From Rothia mucilaginosa (lineage in GTDB: Bacteria; Actinomycetota; Actinomycetes; Actinomycetales; Micrococcaceae): a DNA stretch of 64,000 nt. The first letter of the stretch is position 1. Every line of letters begins with the position of its first letter. The notes beneath the pieces are model-generated. The model was not told the origin of the DNA and ran no database searches. It was given only the letters and a program-made list of their open reading frames with translations. The translations under genes and the position numbers were made by a program. This document shows positions 1 through 8,745 of the stretch, in pieces. The stretch covers positions 744,001-808,000 of the forward strand of contig NZ_AP014938.1 of the NCBI RefSeq assembly GCF_001548235.1, written 5' to 3'.

Positions 1-2
1 CG

Positions 3-1898
3 ATTGCTGTGATGGATCCGCTGCGTTTCGGCGCGATTGATCACCCGGACACCGCCCGCGTTATTGGCGGCGTGGTTGCCGGTATTGGTGGTTACGGTAA
101 CTCCCTGGGCCTGCCGAACATCGGCGGCGAGGTTGAGTTCGACTCCTGCTACCAGGCAAACCCGCTGGTCAACGCACTGGCTGTGGGCATTATGCGCCAC
201 GAGGATATCCGCCTGGCGAACGCATCGGGCGTGGGCAACAAGGTTGTTCTGTTCGGTGCGCGCACCGGTGGCGACGGCATCGGCGGTGCGTCGGTGCTGG
301 CGTCCGAGTCTTTCGATGACACCAAGCCTTCGAAGCGTCCTGCCGTTCAGGTGGGCGACCCCTTCGCTGAGAAGGTTCTGATTGAGTGCTGCCTGGAGCT
401 GTTCAAGGGCTCCGTGGTGGAGGGTATTCAGGACCTGGGTGCTGCGGGTATTTCCTGTGCAACCAGCGAGCTGGCTTCTAACGGTGAGGGCGGCATGCAC
501 GTGGACCTGACCAAGGTTCTGCTGCGTGACCCCACCCTGACCCCGGGCGAGATTCTGATGTCTGAGTCTCAGGAACGCATGATGGCTGTTGTCTCCCCCG
601 AGAACGTGGAGCGCTTCGAAGCGATCATGAACAAGTGGGGCGTGGAGTACTCCTTCCTCGGTGAGGTCACCAACTCTGGCCGCCTGGTCATCGAGTGGGA
701 CGGCGAGGTCATCGTGGATGTTGACCCCCGCACCGTTGCACACGACGGCCCGACCTACGAGCGTCCTTACGCACGCCCCGAGTGGCAGGATGACGTTCAG
801 GCTAACCACTTCACCGGTTCGGCTGCTGACGATTCCCGCCCGCGCGGTAAGGAGCTGGGCGAGGCAATCAAGGCGTTCATGGCGTCCCCGAACATGTGCT
901 CCAAGTCCTGGATCACTAACCAGTACGACCGCTACGTTCAGGGCAACACCGCCCTGTCCATGCCGGACGACGGCGGTGTGGTGCGCGTGGACGAGAACAC
1001 CAACCTCGGTGTTGCTCTGGCGACCGACGCCTCTCCGCGTTTCACCTACCTGGATCCGTACGAGGGTGCTCGCGCGTCCTTGGCTGAGGCGTACCGTAAC
1101 GTTGCGACCGTTGGTGCACGCCCCGTGGCTGTGTCTGACTGCCTGAACTTCGGTTCTCCCGAGGATCCGGACGTCATGTGGCAGTTCGCTGAGGCTGTTC
1201 GCGGCCTGGCTGATGGTTGCATGGAGCTGGGTGTTCCGGTGACCGGCGGTAACGTGTCCCTGTACAACCAGACCGGTGGCAAGGCTATTAACCCGACCCC
1301 CGTGGTGGCGATGATGGGCGTGATGGATGACGTCACTCGCCGCACCCCTTCGGGTTGGGCTCCTGAGCATGACGGTCAGGCTATCTACCTGCTGGGTACC
1401 ACTCGCGATGAGCTGGACGGCTCCGAGTGGGCTCGTTTCAAGGGTCACCTGGGCGGTCAGCCGCCGAAGGTTGATTTGGCCCTGGAGCGTCAGCTGGGTG
1501 ACATGCTGGTGAACATGTCTCGTGACGGCATGATTGATGCCGCGCACGACGTGTCTGCTGGTGGTCTGGCTGCGGCTCTGTCGGAGGCTTGCCTGCGTTT
1601 CAACACCGGTGCCCGCATTGGTCTGGGTGAGGTTGCTGAGCGTGACGGTCTGGACCTGTTCACCCTGCTGTTCTCGGAGTCCCTGGGCCGCGTTGTGGTT
1701 TCGGTTCCGCGTTCTGAGGAGGTGCGCTTCAAGGATATGTGCACCGCTCGCCAGTTCCCCTTCGCACGTATTGGCGTGGTGGATGCTGAGTCGAACGCTC
1801 TGGACTTCCAGGATGAGGTTTCTATTGACCTAGATGAGCTGCGTGCAGCTCACGAGGGTACTCTCGCTTCTTACTTCGGTGAGGTTGCGAAGGGCTAG
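3..1898 (+). CDS. purL: Phosphoribosylformylglycinamidine synthase II, C-terminal part (5' end outside window)
   Basis: This is the large subunit that converts FGAR to FGAM with ATP and ammonia or glutamine in purine synthesis in the cytoplasm. About 631 residues are visible, reading in frame from base 3. The family in actinobacteria is usually about 740-770 aa, so roughly the first 130 residues, with the start codon, lie upstream. The PurM-like repeated fold is recognisable: a first half with the GGFG-like glycine-rich stretch near the window edge, and a second half with the [13 protein letters not shown] motif and the [15 protein letters not shown] motif typical of PurL. The GTG and ATG near bases 9-14 are internal codons, not the start. 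A strong terminator follows within 30 bp. The call is secure; only the 5' end is missing. Confidence 0.97.
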   Translation: MAVMDPLRFGAIDHPDTARVIGGVVAGIGGYGNSLGLPNIGGEVEFDSCYQANPLVNALAVGIMRHEDIRLANASGVGNKVVLFGARTGGDGIGGASVLASESFDDTKPSKRPAVQVGDPFAEKVLIECCLELFKGSVVEGIQDLGAAGISCATSELASNGEGGMHVDLTKVLLRDPTLTPGEILMSESQERMMAVVSPENVERFEAIMNKWGVEYSFLGEVTNSGRLVIEWDGEVIVDVDPRTVAHDGPTYERPYARPEWQDDVQANHFTGSAADDSRPRGKELGEAIKAFMASPNMCSKSWITNQYDRYVQGNTALSMPDDGGVVRVDENTNLGVALATDASPRFTYLDPYEGARASLAEAYRNVATVGARPVAVSDCLNFGSPEDPDVMWQFAEAVRGLADGCMELGVPVTGGNVSLYNQTGGKAINPTPVVAMMGVMDDVTRRTPSGWAPEHDGQAIYLLGTTRDELDGSEWARFKGHLGGQPPKVDLALERQLGDMLVNMSRDGMIDAAHDVSAGGLAAALSEACLRFNTGARIGLGEVAERDGLDLFTLLFSESLGRVVVSVPRSEEVRFKDMCTARQFPFARIGVVDAESNALDFQDEVSIDLDELRAAHEGTLASYFGEVAKG

Positions 1899-1926
1899 TC
1901 TTCGACTAGTTTGAGACAAACGCCGA

Positions 1927-1965
1927 AAGGGGCGGATGCTTGTGAAAGCATCCGCCCCTTTTGTT
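1927..1965 (+). terminator. Rho-independent terminator of purL
   Basis: Perfect 15-bp stem (AAGGGGCGGATGCTT and its complement) with a GTGA loop, followed by TTGTT. It lies 28 bp after the purL stop. Confidence 0.9.
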
Positions 1966-2031
1966 ATGCCCGTGTTATGCCCGCAGGCTTGTGCCCGCGA
2001 ACTTGTGTACTAGGCGTTTAGGCGTTTAGGT

Positions 2032-2694
2032 TTATGCCTCGGCGACCTTGCGGCCCAGCTGCGCGAACAGGGAGGCGTTGATGCGGAAGCCTTCGATGCA
2101 TTCGTCGATAAGGGCTTCGCGCTGTTCGTCGGTCATGGGTGCGTTGTCGAGCAGTTCGCGGTAGCCGTCCTTGAAAACCTTGGGCTTGGGCAGTTCGGTG
2201 AAGCGGTACATGCTCAGTGCTTCGGCGGGGATGCCGTAGTGGCGGGTGACGAGCGCTGCGACTGCCTGGCCGCCGGAGAGGTCGCCGAGGTAGCGCAGGT
2301 AGTGGTGTGCGAGGTAGCGTTCGGGGGAGTTGATGGTGGCGCGGATGCGCTCTACGTATTCTGCGGTTGCGGGCAGGGGCGCGTCGATGTCGCCTTCCTG
2401 GCCGAGTGCGCGGATGTCTGCGCGGATGTATTCTGCGCGGTCGAGGCCCGGGTGGGTGAAGGGTTCGGTGATGGGGCTGGGTTCTGCGCGGTAGTGTTCG
2501 GAGACTGCTTCGAGTGCTTCGTAGATGTGCACGTACTGGTTGATGAGGCGCAGGTATGCCTCGGTGTTGAGGGAACCGCCCATGAGGTCTTCCATGAAGG
2601 TGGAGTGTTCGGCGTTGTCGTGGACGTGCTTGGTGCTTTCCTTCAGACGTGCGGAGAAGCGTTCCTGGGTGGTTTCGGGGGCGATCACGGTCAT
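2032..2694 (-). CDS. hmuO: Heme oxygenase (biliverdin-producing)
   Basis: This cytosolic enzyme opens imported heme to biliverdin, CO and free iron, the last step in using heme as an iron source. The 220-aa length fits bacterial HmuO proteins. An N-terminal helix carries the proximal histidine region (KHVHDNAEHS, about residue 20), and the distal helix carries the GDLSGGQ motif. The start at 2694 is chosen because GAGGA lies 7 bases upstream and because the family begins here. A longer reading to 2799 would run through the operator-like palindromes. It is divergent from the htaA-type gene and hmuTUV-like genes, so uptake and degradation sit side by side. Two dyads between 2739 and 2779 probably control it. 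Confidence 0.95.
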   Translation of the reverse strand: MTVIAPETTQERFSARLKESTKHVHDNAEHSTFMEDLMGGSLNTEAYLRLINQYVHIYEALEAVSEHYRAEPSPITEPFTHPGLDRAEYIRADIRALGQEGDIDAPLPATAEYVERIRATINSPERYLAHHYLRYLGDLSGGQAVAALVTRHYGIPAEALSMYRFTELPKPKVFKDGYRELLDNAPMTDEQREALIDECIEGFRINASLFAQLGRKVAEA

Positions 2695-2738
2695 TGTGAG
2701 TTCCTCAAGTGGCTTGTGGGTGAACAATAAATGTTTTA

Positions 2739-2779
2739 GTGACATGATGTCACCAAAACCTGACAATGACATATTGTCA
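2739..2779. promoter_or_regulatory. Two operator-like dyads in the hmuO-htaA divergent region
   Basis: GTGACATGATGTCAC (2739-2753) is a perfect 7-1-7 palindrome. A second dyad, TGACAAT-N5-ATTGTCA, covers 2761-2779. The 19-base segments TGACATGATGTCACCAAAA (2740) and TGACATATTGTCACCAAAA (2767) are direct repeats 27 bp apart. The position, 45-85 bp upstream of hmuO, suggests a repressor or activator site. The binding protein is not identifiable from the sequence; a TetR- or MarR-type regulator would fit the site shape. Confidence 0.55.
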
Positions 2780-2930
2780 CCAAAAATCGGTTTTGGCAAT
2801 AGTTTTCAAAAACTTTTGCTAAGGTATACCTCATGCACAAGTCACCCTAGGCATTAAGTTACACAAACATAAGCTAATAAGGCTAGACTTGATACGAACA
2901 CCACAATCACAAAATTCAAGGAGACACCGA

Positions 2931-5294
2931 ATGTCTACCCCCTCTCTCCCCAAGCGCACCTGGGCGTTCTTGGCTTCAGCAACCATTGGTCTCAGCGGCG
3001 TCGCCGGCGTACCCGCAGCCTTCGCAGCTGAAACCAACTCCCACATCAGCGCCGGTGAGGTAACCGCAGCCTCAGAGCAGAGCCTGCAGGACGTCACCGT
3101 CAATTGGGGCCTGAAGAAGTCCTTCCGCTCTTACATCAACGGCGCCTTCTCCCAGGGCTCCCAGGAACTGACCGGCGTCACCACCAACGAAGACGGCTCC
3201 TACCACTTCACCTCCGCCGAAGGCACCGTAGCCAACGGCGAATACTCGGTCACCTTCACCGGCTCCTCGATTCACTACACCGCACACCACGGTCTGCTGG
3301 AAGTCATCATCTCGGACCTCTCCGTCACCATTAAGGACGGCGTGGGCACCGTGCGCGCCAACGTTCAGTCGCGCCCCTACAACGGCAACACCGCCCCGAA
3401 CGACCTGGTCGAGACCAAGAACATGACCATTGGTACTTTCAACGCCTCCGGTCTGAAGGTTGAGGGCAACACCATCACCCTGCCCAGCGTGGACGAGGAA
3501 AACGGCACCCGCGTCAAGCTTGCCGAAGAGGCAACCGGCGCCTTCGCGGGCTTCTACAAGGCAGGCCAGGAGCTGGATGCGCTCAGCTTCTCCGCAACCA
3601 TCGTGACCAAGGAAGCACCCGCACCGACTGCAAAGCCGAGCCCTGAGCCCAGCAGCGAGCCGACCGCAGAGCCCAGCAGCGAGCCCTCCTCCGCACCGAC
3701 CAGCGAGGCACCCAAGCCCGCAGAGCCTAAGCCCGCAGAGCCCACTTCTGCAGCGCCGAGCGCAGCCCCCACCTCCGCGGCACCTTCCTCCCCCGCCGCA
3801 ACCACCGAACCCAAGCGTGAAGAAAAGGTCACCGGCAACGTCGTCGAGTCCGGCACCCTCAGCTGGGATATCCGCGAGTCCTTCCTGAAGTACCTGACCA
3901 GCTTCGCGCACGGCTCCGTGAACGTTGAGGGCATGGAGAAGACCGCGGCTGGCGGCTTCAAGTACACTCAGGCATCCGGCGTGTACAACCCCGAGACCAA
4001 GACCGGTCAGATCAACTTCGCGGGCACCGCAGAGTTCACCGGCCACAACGGTCAGCTCAAGAGCACCATCAAGAACATGCGCCTGGTCGTCGTCAACGGC
4101 AAGGGCACCCTGGTCGCTGACGTTGACGCGCTGACCCGCGACGGTAAGTCCGTTTCTAAGACCGGCCTGGCTATCGCCGAGGTGGACCTCTCCGGCGCGA
4201 GCGTGAAGGACGGCGTTTTCTCGGCGCAGAACGCAGCAGTCGCGCTCACCGCTGAAGGCTCCGACGTGCTCTTCGCGGGCCAGTACCGCGGTGCCGACAA
4301 CGCCATGGCACCGCTGAGCTTCTCCGTAAAGCTCAGCGAACAGACCGCGGAGAACACCGTTGAGGTTCCCCGCGTCTCTGAGAACAAGTCCTCCGATAAC
4401 AAGGGTTCTGAGAACGGCTCCTCCGATAACAGCTCCTCGAACTCCTCCGGTAACTCCGGCGCTAACGGCTCCGGTTCTAACGGTTCGGCAGGCACCTCCG
4501 GCAGCGTTTCTAACGGCGGTTCCTCCTCGAACGGTTCTGTCAGCAACAACCCGGCACAGCCGGTCTGCGTACCCGTCACCCGCACCCGCGAGGTGCAGGA
4601 GCAGGGCGCATCCGACGGCACCATTAAGAGCGCAAACCTTGGCTGGGGCGTGCGTGATTCATTCCGCAACTACGTGCGCGGCGGCATCGCGAACGGTAGC
4701 TGGGAGCTGAACGGCACCTCCTACTCTTCGGATGCGTTCAACTGGTCTAACGGCACCGGCACCTTCAAGGGCGGTAAGGGTTCCATCTCCTTCAGCGGTT
4801 CGGTTCGTTTCACCGGTCACCACGGCATTCTGGACACCACCATTGCGAACCCGCGCCTTGAGATTAACGGCAATTCCGGCACTCTCTACGCGACCATGAA
4901 CAGCAATGACCCCTCCGGCAAGGCAACTAACTACGGTGAGGTGGCACTGCTGAAGGTGGATCTTTCGGGTCTGCAGAGCTCCGCTGACGCTGTGAGCGTC
5001 AACGGTGCGGCAACCACCCTGACCGCTGAGGGCGCGAAGGCGTTCGCTGGCTTCTACGACGCCGGTAAGGACATGGCTCCGCTGAGCTTCTCCGCGGCGA
5101 TTAACGGCGCGAAGACCACCACCAAGACCGTGTCCGAGACCGTCTACGAGGGTGAGGGTTGCGACCCGGTCACCGGCAAGCCTCTGGCTTCCACCGGTGC
5201 CTCCGGTGTTGAGGGCACCCTGGTTGCAGGCTTCATCGCTGTTGCAGCCGGTGCGGGTACCGTCGTGTACACTCGCCGCCGCAAGAAGGCATAA
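2931..5294 (+). CDS. htaA: Cell-wall-anchored three-domain HtaA heme-binding protein
   Basis: A surface receptor that binds heme, or heme from hemoglobin, and passes it to the HmuT lipoprotein, as shown for Corynebacterium HtaA. It is 787 aa, with AAGGAG 7 bases before the ATG. The order is: signal peptide (residues 1-32, ending AFA); HtaA domain 1 (about 52-226); Pro/Glu/Ser linker (227-305); HtaA domain 2 (about 306-475); Ser/Asn/Gly linker (480-545); HtaA domain 3 (about 560-735); sorting signal LASTG, hydrophobic segment and RRRKKA tail. Each domain keeps the pattern Tyr (SYI, KYL, NYV), His (HHG, HNG, HHG) and a later Tyr (GFY, GQY, GFY), which fits the known Tyr/His ligands of the family. 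LASTG instead of LPxTG points to a class E sortase. Three domains is more than the usual one or two. Confidence 0.93.
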   Translation: MSTPSLPKRTWAFLASATIGLSGVAGVPAAFAAETNSHISAGEVTAASEQSLQDVTVNWGLKKSFRSYINGAFSQGSQELTGVTTNEDGSYHFTSAEGTVANGEYSVTFTGSSIHYTAHHGLLEVIISDLSVTIKDGVGTVRANVQSRPYNGNTAPNDLVETKNMTIGTFNASGLKVEGNTITLPSVDEENGTRVKLAEEATGAFAGFYKAGQELDALSFSATIVTKEAPAPTAKPSPEPSSEPTAEPSSEPSSAPTSEAPKPAEPKPAEPTSAAPSAAPTSAAPSSPAATTEPKREEKVTGNVVESGTLSWDIRESFLKYLTSFAHGSVNVEGMEKTAAGGFKYTQASGVYNPETKTGQINFAGTAEFTGHNGQLKSTIKNMRLVVVNGKGTLVADVDALTRDGKSVSKTGLAIAEVDLSGASVKDGVFSAQNAAVALTAEGSDVLFAGQYRGADNAMAPLSFSVKLSEQTAENTVEVPRVSENKSSDNKGSENGSSDNSSSNSSGNSGANGSGSNGSAGTSGSVSNGGSSSNGSVSNNPAQPVCVPVTRTREVQEQGASDGTIKSANLGWGVRDSFRNYVRGGIANGSWELNGTSYSSDAFNWSNGTGTFKGGKGSISFSGSVRFTGHHGILDTTIANPRLEINGNSGTLYATMNSNDPSGKATNYGEVALLKVDLSGLQSSADAVSVNGAATTLTAEGAKAFAGFYDAGKDMAPLSFSAAINGAKTTTKTVSETVYEGEGCDPVTGKPLASTGASGVEGTLVAGFIAVAAGAGTVVYTRRRKKA

Positions 5295-5377
5295 CGGCAC
5301 CTCACGAGGATGCCCACACTGTGGGCTCGCCTGTGAGACTCAACCATGAGGTTCACCGGTGAGCCGACACGGCCCGT

Positions 5378-5408
5378 GCGGGGGTGCAGATTTTCACTGC
5401 ACCCCCGC
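5378..5408 (+). terminator. Hairpin between htaA and hmuT-like gene
   Basis: Perfect 12-bp stem GCGGGGGTGCAG with a 7-base loop, but no T-run after it. It could be a weak terminator or an mRNA-stabilising hairpin that sets the htaA to hmuTUV ratio. Confidence 0.5.
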
Positions 5409-5477
5409 TTCAGGTGCCAGGTTTTGCCCCGACGCCTACCCTAGTTTTTCTAACTCCCTTTTTTCTGTGAGACGACG

Positions 5478-6641
5478 ATGTTTTCTTCCCTTTCTTCTTC
5501 TGCCCTGAACCGCCGCGATGCAGTGAAGTATGCGGCGTTCTCCATCACTTCCGCTTTTCTACTGAGCTCTTGCGGTGTGGGTACTCAGAACCCGGCCGCT
5601 TCTTCAAGCACTTCGCAGGCTGTGGTGGATGAGCAGAGCACCCGCACCGTTTTGGAGAACCTGGCGGATCAGCTGCGTTCTTCTATTGCCCCTAATCAGA
5701 AGGCTCTGCGCGGCCCCAATAGCGCTGCGGACACCCCCGAAATTCAGCCGATGGTCGACACCCCCACTCCGGCCTTCCCGGTGACGTTCAAGGATTTCAA
5801 CGGCACTGAGGTGACCGTTAAGTCCGCTGACCGTGTGCTGGCGCTGGACCTGTACGGCACTCTGGCTCAGCAGATGATTGCGCTGGGTCTGGGCGGCCGC
5901 CTGGTTGGTCGTGTCACCTCCTCGACTGAGCAGTCGCTGGCTCATCTGCCGCTGGTGACGCAGAACGGTCACGACCTGAACGCTGAGGCGATTCTGGCGA
6001 CCTCCCCGGACCTGGTGCTGTGGGATAAGAGCAACGGCCCGATTGAGATTGTGGATCAGCTGCGCGCTGCGGGTGTGACCGTCGTGGCATTCGATCATGA
6101 GCGTCGTATGGATAAGATCATTCCGCAGCTCAAGGCTGTTGCGCAGGCGCTGGGTGTTCCGGAGGCGGGCGAACAGGTTGCTGCCCGCGTGCAGAAGGAC
6201 CTGGATTATGCCCTGCAGGTGCTCAAGGATGTTGCCCCGAAGGGTGAGCAGCAGGTGTCGTTCGCGTTCCTGTACGTGCGCGGTACCGCTGGCGTGTTCT
6301 TTGTGCTCGGTAAGGGTTCGGGCGCTGATGATTTGATTCAGGCTATTGGCGGCAAGGATGTGGCGTCTGAGCAGAACGCGACGAATATTATTCCGGCGAC
6401 CAGTGAGGCGCTGGTGAAGCTGAACCCGGACGTCATTCTGACCATGAGCGGCGGCATTAAGTCCACTGGTGGTTTGGATGGTTTCTTGGCGCGCCCGGGT
6501 GTGGGTGAGACGACTGCCGGTAAGAATAAGCGCATTATCGATATGGGTGACGGCCAGATTCTGTCCTATGGCCCGAATACTCCGGCGGTTTTGCTCTCGC
6601 TGGCTAAGGCTGCGTACTCGACTCCTGCGGGAGCCCAGTAG
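5478..6641 (+). CDS. hmuT: Heme/siderophore ABC transporter substrate-binding lipoprotein (HmuT-like)
   Basis: Membrane-anchored receptor that should take heme from the HtaA protein and hand it to the permease. It is 387 aa. The N-terminus has RR at residues 13-14 followed by a hydrophobic stretch and the lipobox LLSSC, so it may be a Tat-exported lipoprotein. The mature part has the helical-backbone class III periplasmic-binding fold, with an FNGTEVTVKSADRVLALDLYG-type first strand and LKLNPDVILTM in the C-lobe. The stop codon overlaps the GTG of the next gene by one base, so translation is coupled. No strong Shine-Dalgarno is seen before the ATG. Heme rather than siderophore specificity is inferred from htaA and hmuO next door. 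Confidence 0.88.
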   Translation: MFSSLSSSALNRRDAVKYAAFSITSAFLLSSCGVGTQNPAASSSTSQAVVDEQSTRTVLENLADQLRSSIAPNQKALRGPNSAADTPEIQPMVDTPTPAFPVTFKDFNGTEVTVKSADRVLALDLYGTLAQQMIALGLGGRLVGRVTSSTEQSLAHLPLVTQNGHDLNAEAILATSPDLVLWDKSNGPIEIVDQLRAAGVTVVAFDHERRMDKIIPQLKAVAQALGVPEAGEQVAARVQKDLDYALQVLKDVAPKGEQQVSFAFLYVRGTAGVFFVLGKGSGADDLIQAIGGKDVASEQNATNIIPATSEALVKLNPDVILTMSGGIKSTGGLDGFLARPGVGETTAGKNKRIIDMGDGQILSYGPNTPAVLLSLAKAAYSTPAGAQ

Positions 6642-7720
6642 TGGCTGCGGTGAAGAGTGCGGCGAGTGCACGGGATTATCGTGCTTCGCGTCGGCGTCGT
6701 GCCGGTCTGACGTTTACGTTTTTGGCGGTGGCGCTGTGCGCTGTGATGGTGCTGTCTGCGGGTTTGGGCCAGTACAATATCCCGGTTGATCAGGTGGTTG
6801 CTTCTGTGGGCCGCCGTCTGGGTCTTGCACCGGAGAACCCGGCGATGCAGCTGGCGGATAGCACCCTGTGGAATATCCGTTTCCCGCGTGTGCTGTTGGG
6901 CGTGCTGGTGGGTGCCGCTTTGGGCACTTCCGGCGCGGTGATGCAGTCGGTGTTTGGTAACCCGTTGGCTGAGCCGGGCGTGATTGGTGTTTCTTCGGGT
7001 GCGGCGGTTGGCGCGTGTTTGTCGATTGTGTTGAACCTGCAGTTCTTCGGTATTTTCACGACTCCTGCATTCGCGTTTGTGGGTGCGTTGGCGGCTACCG
7101 CGCTGGTGTACTTCCTGTCGCGTTCTTCGGGCCGCGCGAAGGTTCTGTCGATGATTTTGACGGGTATTGCGGTGACTGCGGTGGCGAATGCGATTATTGC
7201 GTTCCTCATGTTTATTGCTGATACGACGAGCCGCGATCAGATTGTGTTCTGGCAGATGGGTTCGCTGAACGGTTCCACATGGAAGGCTGTGGCGAGCGTG
7301 TGGCCGGTTATTCTGATCGGCTTGGTAGCGTGTTTTGTGATGGCGTCTTCGCTGGATGTTCTGGCGTTGGGTGAGCGTGCGGCGCAGCATTCGGGCGTGA
7401 ACGTGGAGCGTCTGCGTGCGGTGTCTATTGCGGCGACGGCTTTGTTGACGGGTGCTGCGGTGGCGTATGCGGGCATTATTGCGTTTATTGGTCTGATTAT
7501 TCCTCACCTGTTGCGCATGATTTTGGGTCCGTCGAATCGTGTGTTGTTGCCGGCTTCGGCGTTGGGTGGCGCCTTGTTGATTGCGCTGTCTGATTTGGGT
7601 GCGCGTACGCTGGTACCTTTTGCTGATTTGCCGATTGGTATTTTTACGGCTTTGGTGGGCGGCCCGACGTTCTTCGTGTTGTTGCGTCGTTCCCTGGGTC
7701 AGGGCGGAGGTGCTTCGTGA
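6641..7720 (+). CDS. hmuU: Heme ABC transporter permease (FecCD family)
   Basis: Integral membrane subunit of the heme importer. Its 359 aa and about ten hydrophobic segments match the BtuC/FecCD fold. Visible family motifs are GAALGTSGAVMQSVFGNPLAEPGVIGVSSGA (residues ~85-115) and GxIxFIGLIIPHLLR near residue 280, the segment that contacts the ATPase. The GTG start overlaps the upstream stop as TAGTG, and the 3' end overlaps the next gene by 4 bases (GTGA). Confidence 0.93.
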   Translation: MAAVKSAASARDYRASRRRRAGLTFTFLAVALCAVMVLSAGLGQYNIPVDQVVASVGRRLGLAPENPAMQLADSTLWNIRFPRVLLGVLVGAALGTSGAVMQSVFGNPLAEPGVIGVSSGAAVGACLSIVLNLQFFGIFTTPAFAFVGALAATALVYFLSRSSGRAKVLSMILTGIAVTAVANAIIAFLMFIADTTSRDQIVFWQMGSLNGSTWKAVASVWPVILIGLVACFVMASSLDVLALGERAAQHSGVNVERLRAVSIAATALLTGAAVAYAGIIAFIGLIIPHLLRMILGPSNRVLLPASALGGALLIALSDLGARTLVPFADLPIGIFTALVGGPTFFVLLRRSLGQGGGAS

Positions 7721-8487
7721 GCGAGTTGTTGAGCCTGTCCGGTGTGTGTTTTAACGCTGGTGGGCGTCAGATTTTGAATGATGTGTCCCTGTCGGTTTCT
7801 GCGGGCGAGGTTGTTTCGCTGATTGGTCCCAATGGTGCCGGTAAGTCGACTCTGTTGGGTGTGATTGCTGGTGATATTGCGCCCAGTAGCGGCGAGATTC
7901 TGTTGGATGGCGCCCCTCTGGGTTCGATTCATGCCCGTCAAATGGCGCGTCAGCGTGCGATGCTACTGCAGAAGTTGAATGTGGCGTTTTCGTATACGGT
8001 GCACGAGGTGGTTCAGATGGGCCGTACCCCGTGGAAGGGTACGGAGCGCGCTGAAGAGGATGACGCCGTGGTTGCTTCGATGATGGAGCGTACGTCGGTG
8101 ACTCATTTGTCTGATCGCGATATTACGACTCTGTCCGGTGGTGAGAGTGGTCGTGCGCATTTGGCGCGTGTGTTTGCTCAGCAGACTCCGCTGATTCTTT
8201 TGGATGAGCCGACTGCGGCGTTGGATATTACGCATCAGGAGCAGACGTTGCGGGTGAGCCGTGAGTTGGCTGCTGAGGGTGCCGCGGTGCTGACGGTGCT
8301 TCATGATCTGGATGTGGCGGCTGCGTATTCTGACCGTATGGTGTTGTTGCGTGGTGGTGAGGTGGTTGCTTCGGGTTCCCCTGAGCAGGTGTGTTCGGCG
8401 GAGTTGTTGTCTGAGGTGTATCAGCATCCGATTGAGGTGTTGAGGCATCCGGTGACGAATCGTTTGTTGATTCTGCCAGAACGCTGA
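7717..8487 (+). CDS. hmuV: Heme ABC transporter ATP-binding protein
   Basis: Cytoplasmic ATPase of the importer, 256 aa. Walker A is GPNGAGKST (about residue 37), the Q-loop is in LLQKLN, the signature is LSGGESGR (normally LSGGExQR, so Gly-Arg replaces the Gln), Walker B is LILLDEPTAALD and the switch His is in VLHDLD. It starts at GTG inside the end of hmuU. It completes the hmuTUV operon. Confidence 0.93.
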   Translation: MSELLSLSGVCFNAGGRQILNDVSLSVSAGEVVSLIGPNGAGKSTLLGVIAGDIAPSSGEILLDGAPLGSIHARQMARQRAMLLQKLNVAFSYTVHEVVQMGRTPWKGTERAEEDDAVVASMMERTSVTHLSDRDITTLSGGESGRAHLARVFAQQTPLILLDEPTAALDITHQEQTLRVSRELAAEGAAVLTVLHDLDVAAAYSDRMVLLRGGEVVASGSPEQVCSAELLSEVYQHPIEVLRHPVTNRLLILPER

Positions 8488-8494
8488 GTCTGCT

Positions 8495-8526
8495 AGCGCG
8501 TTGAGTTTGCTGGCGCGCTGATTTTA
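8495..8526 (+). terminator. Probable terminator after hmuTUV
   Basis: AGCGCG and CGCGCT form a short 6-bp stem with a 13-base loop, followed by GATTTTAT. The stem is short, so it may be leaky. Confidence 0.5.
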
Positions 8527-8745
8527 TAGGGCGTTAGCGAACCATCCCGCAAACACTTTCCACCTCAAAATATGCCAATATTCGCATATATTAAATCTCC
8601 GTTCTGGAATGGCTGTAAATATCAGTTCATTACAGGGCGGAGATTATCTTTATCCCCTCCTGCACGGATACACTGAAAGGTAGTGTCCGCAATACTGAAC
8701 TCTATTCAGTTCAGCATTCCATCCATTCGAGAAAGAGACCCCCGC

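Noticed and set aside
9-14. GTG or ATG at bases 9-14 as start of the purL frame
   Set aside because: The frame stays open to base 3 and the protein lacks the N-terminal part of PurL, so the start is upstream of the window.
2813-2840. DtxR/IdeR iron box at AGGTATACCT
   Set aside because: The inverted repeat is perfect but its half-sites are separated by only 2 bases, while DtxR boxes have about 7. TATACC looks more like a -10 element.
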